From Chromatiales bacterium (lineage in GTDB: Bacteria > Pseudomonadota > Gammaproteobacteria > UBA6429 > Thiohalophilaceae), in assembly GCA_027057985.1 (NCBI GenBank), contig JALUTJ010000238.1:1-13105 (forward strand): a stretch of 13,105 bases of DNA. The letters are read 5' to 3'. Below, one piece after another: positions 1 to 6,392 of the stretch. Both the position numbers and the translations under genes were made by a program. How positions within the stretch are numbered: position 1 is the stretch's first letter; the number at the start of each line of letters is the position of its first letter. The notes beneath the pieces are model-generated. The model was given only the letters and a program-made list of their open reading frames with translations. It did not search any database and had not been told where the DNA came from.

Positions 1-399
1 TTCTGCCTGTGGTACATCGATTTCATAAAGTGCGTTATGGTTAAAGAAACCGGTAGAGCGGGTTGGCACACCGTCTTCAAGATAAAGATAAACTGCCTTG
101 GTGGTAATCGGCTGGCGAATTGCCGTCATATGGCCTTCACCACCGGTAACATTGACATGCACACCGGGAATACGCTGCATAATCTCAGAGGGGTGCGCCG
201 GCTTAAGCCAGTCTATTTCATCCAGCTTGATAATACCGATACTTAACGCCGCTTCCTTGAGTGCCTGAGCCTCACGGGTACCGATGACGGAGACTTCCTC
301 TAGCCTGGCAATCGAGTTTTCTTCAGCCGCTATAACCGGCGAGACTGTGCTCGCTCCTGAGAGAATAACACTGGCTAAAACAGCTTTTTTTAATTTCAT
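1..399 (-). CDS. TonB-dependent outer-membrane receptor, N-terminal part (cut by window edge)
   Basis: The minus strand is open from an ATG at 399 to the window edge, giving 133 residues with no stop. Residues 1-24 form a signal peptide (KLKK, a hydrophobic stretch, then VIA/AEEN). A TonB-box-like EEVSVIGTR lies at about 34-42, followed by the start of a plug domain with the family patterns SEIMQRIPGVHV (about 71-82) and IRQPITTKAVYLYLEDGVPTR (about 94-114, given in two parts: IRQPITTKAV and YLYLEDGVPTR). Such receptors import metal chelates, vitamins or other scarce solutes across the outer membrane using TonB-ExbBD energy. The start is supported by an AGGAG 6 nt upstream (406-410). The substrate cannot be read from the plug alone, and the barrel is outside the window. 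The gene lies downstream of a secreted carbonic anhydrase on the same strand, so a metal such as zinc or cobalt is a guess. Confidence 0.88.
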   Translation of the reverse strand, partial: MKLKKAVLASVILSGASTVSPVIAAEENSIARLEEVSVIGTREAQALKEAALSIGIIKLDEIDWLKPAHPSEIMQRIPGVHVNVTGGEGHMTAIRQPITTKAVYLYLEDGVPTRSTGFFNHNALYEIDVPQAE

Positions 400-479
400 T
401 ATTTACTCCTGGGTTGTTCTGTTTTTCCTTGCTGTAGCAAACAACCTGCCAGAATAAATATGTCTTTAAAATCAGTCTA

Positions 480-543
480 TTATTAAAAATCCTGTCTTAT
501 TTCTTATTAAAAACTGTCTGATAACAGACAGTTGCCGTCTGTT
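480..543 (-). promoter_or_regulatory. Candidate attenuator: mutually exclusive hairpins in the receptor leader
   Basis: Read on the minus strand, AACAGAC (543-537) can pair with GTCTGTT (529-523). The overlapping AACTGTCTG (533-525) can instead pair with CAGACAGTT (520-512) around a TTAT loop. The second hairpin is followed by five Ts, so it looks like a weak intrinsic terminator and the first like an anti-terminator. A direct repeat of GACAG followed by TTTTTAATAA occurs at 518-504 and 496-480. The region may instead be a protein operator or a second terminator for the carbonic anhydrase gene. I recognise no known riboswitch class. Confidence 0.35.
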
Positions 544-552
544 TTCAAACAC

Positions 553-590
553 AAAAAAAGCCCCTGCAGTGATATGCAGAGGCTCTTTTA
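553..590 (-). terminator. Rho-independent terminator of the carbonic anhydrase gene
   Basis: On the minus strand a 10-bp stem (584-575 with 568-559, one G-T type mismatch) closes a 6-nt loop and is followed by seven Ts (559-553). It lies about 35 nt after the carbonic anhydrase stop codon and before the TonB receptor gene. It therefore ends or attenuates the carbonic anhydrase transcript. Confidence 0.8.
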
Positions 591-621
591 CTGATATCTG
601 AAACGCTTAATTTAAGTATTG

Positions 622-1458
622 TTACCTTATGATTGAAAGCAGTTTCGGGTTAGTAACCAGCTTTCTTACACCGTGGGCATGGTCTTCCTCAAAGACATTG
701 CTCTTGCACCATTCACCCAGGCTGTTGATATCCAGCTTTGCACATTTTGGACGAACCGCCCAGGTCACCTGGTAAGGTGAACATTTTGACTCGGTGTATT
801 TTGGCCCGGTTGTGGAACCGATAAAATCTCGCGCCTTACCGGTGCCGGTAGGCAGTGACTTGGCCTGATAACGACCATTAACCCGGTTACCGCCATAGGC
901 AAAGTCATTAAAGTTCAGTGCATGTGGGTCATTGACCAGGGTAAAGACCTGGGTTTCAACACGCAGATCCGGGTTGGCACATTTTTCATTAAGGCATGAA
1001 CCCAGCCCCTTACCCGGTTTAATCTGGCAGGAACTATGCACCCAGTGTACCTCGATGGTATCTCCTGGCTTGAGACCATGACAGATATCCCCGGCAGGCT
1101 TCTTTAACTCGGCCTTGCTCAGGTGTTTGCTCATCTGGCACTGGTAGCCACCACCATGACCATGTTCACCCGGACCGGCATAGATAGCAAAATCACGTCC
1201 CTTATGCTCGGCATTATTATGAAAATGAATATTACACAGGTTCATTTTTTTATAATCAGGTGCAATGGAAAAAACCTGTGGATTAGTGCCATTGTGTGCA
1301 TCGATATCACGTGGCGTCTGTGGACCAAAACCGGTACAGGCAGCAGCGGGGGTCGCCGTATGATGCTGGCTTGCGGTGTTGTGGTGTTCCTCTGATGCCC
1401 AGGCTGGTGTCAGCATTGAAATTATAAGGCCTAAAATAAAATAGAATTGTATTTTCAT
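622..1458 (-). CDS. Delta-class carbonic anhydrase, secreted
   Basis: This 278-residue protein should interconvert CO2 and bicarbonate in the periplasm. Residues 1-21 are a clear signal peptide ending AWA/SEE. The delta-class signatures are NLCNIHFHNNAEH (73-85) and IEVHWVHSS (136-143). By analogy with delta and alpha carbonic anhydrases, His78, His80 and His138 are the likely zinc ligands. Ten cysteines (41, 75, 107, 126, 144, 155, 160, 226, 239, 251) fit a disulfide-bonded exported protein. The mature N-terminus (EEHHNTASQHH) and an HGHGGG stretch at about 99-104 are rich in histidine. A GGGGAG ribosome site lies at 1463-1468. The gene appears to be transcribed alone, with a gap upstream and a terminator downstream. 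The family call rests on recognised motifs. A role in inorganic-carbon supply to RuBisCO is inferred from the nearby cbb genes. Confidence 0.85.
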   Translation of the reverse strand: MKIQFYFILGLIISMLTPAWASEEHHNTASQHHTATPAAACTGFGPQTPRDIDAHNGTNPQVFSIAPDYKKMNLCNIHFHNNAEHKGRDFAIYAGPGEHGHGGGYQCQMSKHLSKAELKKPAGDICHGLKPGDTIEVHWVHSSCQIKPGKGLGSCLNEKCANPDLRVETQVFTLVNDPHALNFNDFAYGGNRVNGRYQAKSLPTGTGKARDFIGSTTGPKYTESKCSPYQVTWAVRPKCAKLDINSLGEWCKSNVFEEDHAHGVRKLVTNPKLLSIIR

Positions 1459-1566
1459 AATACTCCCCTGTAAAAAATTTCAATCGATAACTATAAGGTA
1501 TTCCCTGTCGAAAAAACATTGCATGGCCGAAGCATCTGCATAATGCAACCGTATTTTAGCTGCAGA
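1459..1566 (-). promoter_or_regulatory. Upstream region of the carbonic anhydrase gene, with dyads
   Basis: This 108-nt gap between rlmG and the carbonic anhydrase gene must hold that gene's promoter if it is transcribed alone. On the minus strand a TATAGT lies about 40 nt before the start, with only a poor -35 (TGTTTT) 17 nt upstream. A perfect TGCAT-A-ATGCA dyad lies at 1537-1547, and a further TTGCAT (1519-1524) pairs in orientation with ATGCAA (1543-1548). These may form an operator. No terminator for rlmG is obvious here. Confidence 0.35.
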
Positions 1567-2694
1567 TTATTTAACCGCACGTAAAATCACGAATTTTTTA
1601 TTGCTTGCCACCACCTCGCAGGAAGTAAAAAGCTTTTTTAACGCGAGATGATAGCCCAGGTGACGGTTGCCAATAACAAGTAACTCACCGCCAGGCCTCA
1701 GCACTTTTTTTGCCTGTCGAAACATTTGTCGGGCTATGCTGTCGCTAATGCCATGTTGCTGATGAAAAGGCGGATTATTCAATATAAGATCGGCTGAGTC
1801 CGGCTCAATTCCTTCGAGTGCATGATTGAGTTTAAATTCTGCCTTACGCGAAGCCGCAAAAGCCTGCTGAAAATTTATTCTGGCCGATTCAATTGCCATG
1901 CAGGATTCATCGATAAATAGCAGTTCTGCCCTCGGATTTTTCTCTGCTGCAACCAGGCCCAGTACACCATTGCCACAGCCAAGATCGATAATATTCCGGT
2001 ATCTAGCACTTGCCGGAATATGCTGTAACATAAAACGCGTGCCAATATCCAGCTTGCCGCGTGAAAAAACATTGGCATGGTCACTAAGCAGGTAATCGCT
2101 ACCTTCAAGACGATACGTTACCGGATATGGACTTTCTGATTGTGGTAAGTTTTTATCCAGCACGGAAAAAATCAGACGGGCTTTCTTTTTTGCCAGTGAG
2201 GTCGTTGTTGCACCAATATATTTTTCAAATAATGCCAGGGTTGAACGATGTATATTTTTCGCCATCGCCGCCGCAAGAATCACCGTGTTTTCGCTTAATA
2301 AGGGTTGCAACTTTGCCAGCTGATCTTCAAGCAGCGCCAGTGTTTTTGGTATTTTTATAATAACTACATCATATTCCTGGTCTGGAAGTTCAGTACTATA
2401 GAAAACTTCTACCTTGTTAGCACACGAATTTAGCTTACTGTTCTGCTCCAGTGCCTTTATGGAAAGCCAGGAGTCTGTCCAGAAACTACAGCTATAATCA
2501 TGCAGTGCTGTTGCCAGTGCAGCAAAACTGTCGTTTAGCAGTAGTAGAGATGCAGATGAATCGAGAGCAGGAGCTATTTCCGTTGCAAAATACTGCAGCA
2601 GGTATTCATCGGCTGCATCCCAGGCTCGCAGGTTTTTATTATACGGGTAACGTTCGAGCCGGAACTGACCCTGTGGTACACAAAGGATTTCCAT
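1567..2694 (-). CDS. rlmG: 23S rRNA (guanine-1835-N2)-methyltransferase RlmG
   Basis: This 375-residue protein matches E. coli RlmG (about 378 residues) closely from memory along its whole length. RlmG uses S-adenosylmethionine to methylate N2 of G1835 in 23S rRNA. The N-terminal half is the degenerate methyltransferase-like domain typical of RlmG/RsmC (AWDAADEYLLQ at 24-34, KIPKTLALLEDQL at 114-126, HANVFSRGKLDIG at 206-218). The C-terminal half is the catalytic Rossmann domain, with the SAM-binding motif DLGCGNG at 237-243, the acidic IDES at 261-264 and the N2-methyltransferase signature NPPFHQQH at 307-314. It starts 3 nt after the stop of the upstream histidine kinase, so the two are probably cotranscribed and translationally coupled. 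The ribosome site (GAG in CCGAGTAAAAA) overlaps the kinase stop. Confidence 0.95.
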   Translation of the reverse strand: MEILCVPQGQFRLERYPYNKNLRAWDAADEYLLQYFATEIAPALDSSASLLLLNDSFAALATALHDYSCSFWTDSWLSIKALEQNSKLNSCANKVEVFYSTELPDQEYDVVIIKIPKTLALLEDQLAKLQPLLSENTVILAAAMAKNIHRSTLALFEKYIGATTTSLAKKKARLIFSVLDKNLPQSESPYPVTYRLEGSDYLLSDHANVFSRGKLDIGTRFMLQHIPASARYRNIIDLGCGNGVLGLVAAEKNPRAELLFIDESCMAIESARINFQQAFAASRKAEFKLNHALEGIEPDSADLILNNPPFHQQHGISDSIARQMFRQAKKVLRPGGELLVIGNRHLGYHLALKKLFTSCEVVASNKKFVILRAVK

Positions 2695-2697
2695 TTT

Positions 2698-4872
2698 TTA
2701 CTCGGAGCGGGTATTTTTAACGGATATCTCCTTTACCCGTTCTTTAAGCTGGTTCATAAAACGATAAATCAGAACTTCATTCTCATCGGCAATCGATATT
2801 TCAAGTTCTGCAGCAATCTCGGTAATTTCCGGATACCCCATTGAAGTACCAATACCTTTAATCTTGTGCACTTCTTCTTGCATACGTACCCAGTTTTTTT
2901 CCGATTGTAGGGACAGCAAAGCCTCAACCTTGGCGGGAAGTTCTGATTCAAAGCGAAGAATCAGGTTTTTCATTTTCTCACTTCGAGTTTTACTACGCTC
3001 ACCTGTGATTACTTTATCTTCAATCGGCAGGTATTTATAGATAACCTGTAACAATTTTTCCCGGTTAACCGGTTTTGTCAGAAAATTATTGCAACCCGCC
3101 TGAATACAGGCATCTTCATCACTTTTCATTGCATTTGCTGTTAATGCCACAATGGGATGAGTATAGCCTTTTTGCCTTAATGCCCGGGTTACTTCCAGTC
3201 CGCTCATTATCGGCATTTGCATATCCATAAGTATAAGATCGTAAGTTTTATATAGCGCCCTGTCCAGTGCCTGTTTTCCATTATCTGCAAAGCTTAGCTT
3301 TGCCCCGGTATCAGCCAGTAAAATTGAGAGCAGTTGCTGGTTGTCATGGTTATCTTCTGCTACCAGAATATTGCCTTTTACCCGGTACGAAGTATCGGTC
3401 TGGTACTTTTTCTGTTCATGACGTTCAGGTAATTCAGGTGCACCGGTAATTAACTGTTGTGTATCTATTTTACCAGTACTAAAGCTGACATAGAACTGAC
3501 TGCCAATACCGGGCAGACTTTCTACACCAAGCGTACCCCCCATTTTTTCTGCATACTGTTTTGATAACGAGAGACCAAGCCCGGTACCACCATATTCCCG
3601 TGTTGTCGATGAGTCTGCCTGGGTAAAGGCATCAAATATTTTTTCCTTTTGCTCGGCAGTCAGTCCAATACCAGAATCCATCACATCAAATATAATTTTT
3701 TCATTATCAATATCGCAGCGTACACGGATAGTTGTTTTACCCTTGCTGGTAAATTTTAGTGCATTACTGACAAGGTTAATCAATATCTGTTTAACCCGCA
3801 TCTCATCATTTATTACATAATTGGGTATTGGAAACTCATACTCGACATCAAACTGTATTCCCTTTTCCCTGAACTGCGGCCTGAAAGTTTCCTCTATTTC
3901 ATTTATCAGTTTAACGGGAGAAAATTCAATCTGTTCGAACTCCATGCGATTGGCTTCTATCTTGGAAATATCAAGAATATCGTTAATAATTTTTAGCAGG
4001 TGCTTACCATTTTTTATAATAATATTGGTGACTTCTTTTTTGTCTTCAATACTGGATTCAGGATTATTTAATGCTTCGGCAAAACCGATAATCGAGGTCA
4101 GGGGGGTACGAATTTCATGGCTCATCACAGCGAGAAACTCGGACTTGGTGCGTGTAGCCGCCATGGCCTGCTCTGATGCTGCTTCAAGCTGCTGGTTTTT
4201 CTCTATCAGTTCATTATTTTTCTGCGTGATAATACGAGAAGCAATACGCGCAATCAGCCAGGCCAGTAAAGAAATCAAAACTGCAAATAATAATGATAAC
4301 TTCAGGGTAGTCTGGTATTGCCTGTGACTACTTGTTACATATTCGCTGATATGCTGATCCTGTAACTGAATGAGATCGCCAAGCATATCAAACAGCTGGT
4401 TCTGGTACTGGTGTGTTGTCTGCAGAAGAGAAAATGCGCTCGGTGAATGATTGTCTTCTATAATCAGGTCGACTACATCCCGATTCAGCTTTTGTGTCTG
4501 CACCGCTTGCCTGAGAATCTTTGTTAGTAGCTCACGTTCCTGTTCTGGCATGGGAAGTTTCAATAACCTGTCCTTTTCCACACGAAATATTCCCGCCAGC
4601 TGGAAAAATTTCAGGCGTAATGCTTCACGTTGAAACGGATCATCGGTTGCCAGCATCTGGTTGAGAGCGACCTGGCGCTGGCGAATCGAATCGCGCATTC
4701 GCACAACATGCACAATCTTCTTACTATCCACGGCAATGGTATTGCCCACGCTCAGGCTCATTTCCCGCAACTGATAGAGTGAAAACAGGCTGTATGCCAG
4801 TACCAGTAGCAGCATACTGGTAAAGCCGGTTTTTACCACCAGGTTGGTATTATGGAAAAATTTTTTCAGCAT
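2698..4872 (-). CDS. Hybrid sensor histidine kinase with receiver and Hpt domains
   Basis: This 724-residue membrane protein should sense a signal and run an internal His-Asp-His phosphorelay. A first membrane segment (about 17-35) and a second (about 189-211) bracket a helical sensor region resembling a four-helix bundle. A short coiled linker (217-240) follows. HisKA carries the phospho-accepting H252 in SHEIRTP. The ATPase domain has its N-box ending at N370, D399 in DSGIGL and GGTGLGL at 428-434. The receiver domain (about 501-615) has acidic E506/D507, phosphoacceptor D550, T578 and K600. A C-terminal Hpt domain carries H669 in EEVHKIKGIG. No PAS or HAMP domain is evident. No cognate response regulator lies in the window, so its final target is unknown. 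rlmG follows after 3 nt. The start at 4872 has only a weak ribosome site (GCGGAAA). Confidence 0.93.
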   Translation of the reverse strand: MLKKFFHNTNLVVKTGFTSMLLLVLAYSLFSLYQLREMSLSVGNTIAVDSKKIVHVVRMRDSIRQRQVALNQMLATDDPFQREALRLKFFQLAGIFRVEKDRLLKLPMPEQERELLTKILRQAVQTQKLNRDVVDLIIEDNHSPSAFSLLQTTHQYQNQLFDMLGDLIQLQDQHISEYVTSSHRQYQTTLKLSLLFAVLISLLAWLIARIASRIITQKNNELIEKNQQLEAASEQAMAATRTKSEFLAVMSHEIRTPLTSIIGFAEALNNPESSIEDKKEVTNIIIKNGKHLLKIINDILDISKIEANRMEFEQIEFSPVKLINEIEETFRPQFREKGIQFDVEYEFPIPNYVINDEMRVKQILINLVSNALKFTSKGKTTIRVRCDIDNEKIIFDVMDSGIGLTAEQKEKIFDAFTQADSSTTREYGGTGLGLSLSKQYAEKMGGTLGVESLPGIGSQFYVSFSTGKIDTQQLITGAPELPERHEQKKYQTDTSYRVKGNILVAEDNHDNQQLLSILLADTGAKLSFADNGKQALDRALYKTYDLILMDMQMPIMSGLEVTRALRQKGYTHPIVALTANAMKSDEDACIQAGCNNFLTKPVNREKLLQVIYKYLPIEDKVITGERSKTRSEKMKNLILRFESELPAKVEALLSLQSEKNWVRMQEEVHKIKGIGTSMGYPEITEIAAELEISIADENEVLIYRFMNQLKERVKEISVKNTRSE

Positions 4873-5001
4873 TGATTTTCCGCTTTTTTGCCCGGGGTCA
4901 GATAGAAGTCGTTATACTGTTATTACCAATATATAATAGTATATCGGTCAACAATATACATGCCTGACTATAACCACACTACTCAAAAGGTTTTTATCCC
5001 C
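4873..5001. promoter_or_regulatory. Divergent AT-rich promoter region, kinase and small gene
   Basis: The gap separates divergently transcribed genes, so promoters in both directions are expected. On the plus strand a consensus TATAAT lies at 4932-4937, with no good -35 at the right distance. The core 4930-4945 is a loose dyad of ATATA and TATAT arms. On the minus strand a TTGACC can be seen, but no matching -10 is well placed. An earlier in-frame ATG at 4960 has no ribosome site. Confidence 0.35.
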
Positions 5002-5337
5002 ATGTCCAATATGCTTACTGTTTATCTCAATGGCAGCAAAATTCTCGAATATGACAAGCAAACCCGCCTGCCCGGTAAACAGCGCCAGTTTCTGGACAGC
5101 ATGGATCAGGATATGGATGAAGGTATTGAAATTAATGGTGAAAACATCAGCGCTCCGGATAAAAAACAGCGTGTGCGTTATGTTGCCATGCACCTGCTGC
5201 ATGCGATCGAAACCGAAACGGAGGGCATGATCGGGGCAACCTGCGCCTGGCTTGCGCAGCGGGAACCAGGGCTGGATCAGGTGCTCGCGATAGAGCAGGG
5301 AGATGAAATCAGCATGGAACTACTGTTCGGCGAATAA
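5002..5337 (+). CDS. Small protein of unknown function, convergent with cbbR
   Basis: I do not recognise this protein. From ATG 5002 it has 111 residues (MSNMLTVYLNGSKILEYDKQ at its N-terminus). It is soluble-looking, strongly acidic, and has no signal peptide or membrane segment. The N-terminus suggests two short beta strands (LTVYLNG, KILEYD). The middle (QFLDSMDQDMDEGIEING) is acidic, and a helix with VRYVAMHLLHAIE follows. I chose 5002 because AAAGG (4987-4990) lies 11 nt before it. An upstream in-frame ATG at 4960 would add 14 residues but has no ribosome site, and 5011 is a further alternative. The stop lies 6 nt from the cbbR stop, with no terminator visible between the convergent genes. 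The codon pattern and good in-frame composition support a real gene. Confidence 0.75.
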   Translation: MSNMLTVYLNGSKILEYDKQTRLPGKQRQFLDSMDQDMDEGIEINGENISAPDKKQRVRYVAMHLLHAIETETEGMIGATCAWLAQREPGLDQVLAIEQGDEISMELLFGE

Positions 5338-5343
5338 AACCGA

Positions 5344-6252
5344 TCAGGGCAACTGTGAAATCAGATTCCGGCCTTCACTCAAAACAAAGTCTTTAAAAGC
5401 CCTGGTAATCGGGGAGAGTCGCTTTTCTTTTCTGTGTACCAGATACCAGTGACGCATAATCGGGAAGTCCTCGACATCGAGAATCAGTAGCCGCTTCGTT
5501 TCCAGTTCCAGTTCAATGGTATGGCGGGAAACGATACCCAGCCCCATACCGGCCTGCACCGCCTGCTTGATGGCCTCGTTTTCGTTCATTTCCATGCTCG
5601 AGGTAATGCTCAGGTTATGCTCGGCAAAAAAACGCTGCATCGCCGTGCGGGTACCAGAACCCAGCTCCCGCACCACGAAGGTCTGTTGCTGCAATGTATA
5701 TAAAGGAATCGGTTGCTGACCGACCAGGGGATGATCCGGGGCTGCCACCACCACCAGCGGGTTTTCAGCAAACGGTTCAATCACCAGATCGGCATCCTCA
5801 GGCGGGCGACCCATAATCGCGATATCTTTTTCATTTTCTGCCAGCTGGCGTAGCAGGTGCTCGCGGTTGGTGACATCGAGACTGACGGTCGAGCCTTCAT
5901 ATTTACGGCTGAAGCGGGACAGCATACGGGTGGCAAAGGCATTCGCCGTGGTCGCCACGGTAATTTCCAGCCGTCCGGCACTCAGGCCCTTGAGCTGTTC
6001 CAGAACTTCTTCTGCCTCTTCCACCTGCTGCGCAATACTGCGACTGTAGTGATACATCTCCTGCCCGGCCTCGGTGAGATAGATTTTCCGCCCCAGCTGC
6101 TCAAATAGCGGCAGGCCGACATTTTCCTCTAACTGCTTGATTTGCATGGAAACTGCCGGCTGGCTGAGGTGTAATTCCTCGGCGGCCCGGGTGTAACTGA
6201 GCCGTCTGGCGACCACTTCGAAGATTTTTAACTGGCGGAAAGTCAGATTCAT
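5344..6252 (-). CDS. cbbR: LysR-type transcriptional regulator, CbbR type
   Basis: This 302-residue protein has the LysR layout. An N-terminal winged helix-turn-helix (about 1-60, with FRQLKIFEVVARRLSYTRAA and LSQPAVSMQIKQLE) is followed by a linker helix (about 65-90) and a two-lobed effector-binding domain (about 92-295). CbbR proteins activate Calvin-cycle operons and respond to metabolites such as NADPH or sugar phosphates. The call rests on good similarity to CbbR from memory (for example GRPPEDADL, ELGSGTRTAMQRFF and NEAIKQAVQAGMGLG) and on its position divergent from cbbM. The candidate operator begins 9 nt from its start, so it probably represses its own expression. The ribosome site before 6252 is weak (AAGTAA). 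Confidence 0.92.
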   Translation of the reverse strand: MNLTFRQLKIFEVVARRLSYTRAAEELHLSQPAVSMQIKQLEENVGLPLFEQLGRKIYLTEAGQEMYHYSRSIAQQVEEAEEVLEQLKGLSAGRLEITVATTANAFATRMLSRFSRKYEGSTVSLDVTNREHLLRQLAENEKDIAIMGRPPEDADLVIEPFAENPLVVVAAPDHPLVGQQPIPLYTLQQQTFVVRELGSGTRTAMQRFFAEHNLSITSSMEMNENEAIKQAVQAGMGLGIVSRHTIELELETKRLLILDVEDFPIMRHWYLVHRKEKRLSPITRAFKDFVLSEGRNLISQLP

Positions 6253-6260
6253 AATGTTTT

Positions 6261-6300
6261 ACTTATGTTAATAATCAGAATTATTGAATTTTAATTATGA
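6261..6300. promoter_or_regulatory. Candidate CbbR operator in the cbbR-cbbM intergenic region
   Basis: A dyad of AATAAT (6270-6275) and ATTATT (6280-6285) with a CAGA spacer lies just upstream of cbbR and about 108 nt before the cbbM start. A second AT-rich inverted pair, AATTA and TAATT, follows within 6279-6296. Paired AT-rich dyads between divergent cbbR and RuBisCO genes are usual for LysR regulators. A near-identical sequence occurs upstream of cbbQ at 7868-7890. Binding is inferred, not shown. Confidence 0.55.
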
Positions 6301-6317
6301 ATGATTTTCCGTATAGT
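6289..6317 (+). promoter_or_regulatory. Candidate sigma-70 promoter of cbbM
   Basis: TATAGT at 6312-6317 is a fair -10 element. The hexamer 17 nt upstream, TTTTAA at 6289-6294, is a poor -35. It abuts the candidate CbbR operator, and such a layout fits an activator-dependent promoter. It would leave a leader of about 70 nt before the cbbM start. Confidence 0.4.
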
Positions 6318-6379
6318 CGCAAAACTTTCTGAGGGGGCAGGACTTTAACCGCTTCTAAAGAACGAATTTTTAATATTTT

Positions 6380-6385
6380 AAGGAG
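6380..6385 (+). promoter_or_regulatory. Strong ribosome binding site of cbbM
   Basis: AAGGAG lies 7 nt before the cbbM ATG at 6393. It is the best Shine-Dalgarno sequence in the window, fits a highly translated gene, and fixes the start. Confidence 0.85.
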
Positions 6386-6392
6386 TCCATTC

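Noticed and set aside
37..246. Plus-strand open frame of 69 codons
   Set aside because: It lies antisense to the TonB receptor frame, which has a signal peptide, plug motifs and a ribosome site.
3821..4327. Plus-strand open frame of 168 codons
   Set aside because: It is antisense to the HisKA region of the kinase; the Ser/Ile-rich composition is that of a shadow frame and no ribosome site is present.
4960..5001. Earlier ATG for the small gene, adding 14 residues
   Set aside because: No ribosome site precedes 4960, while AAAGG precedes 5002; kept only as an alternative start.
4948..5202. Minus-strand open frame of 84 codons
   Set aside because: It is antisense to the small gene at 5002-5337 and begins without a ribosome site; the plus-strand frame has better start context.
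6331..6345. Purine-rich GAGGGGGCAGGA in the cbbM leader as a ribosome site for a leader peptide
   Set aside because: No start codon follows at a usable distance; it is probably plain leader sequence.
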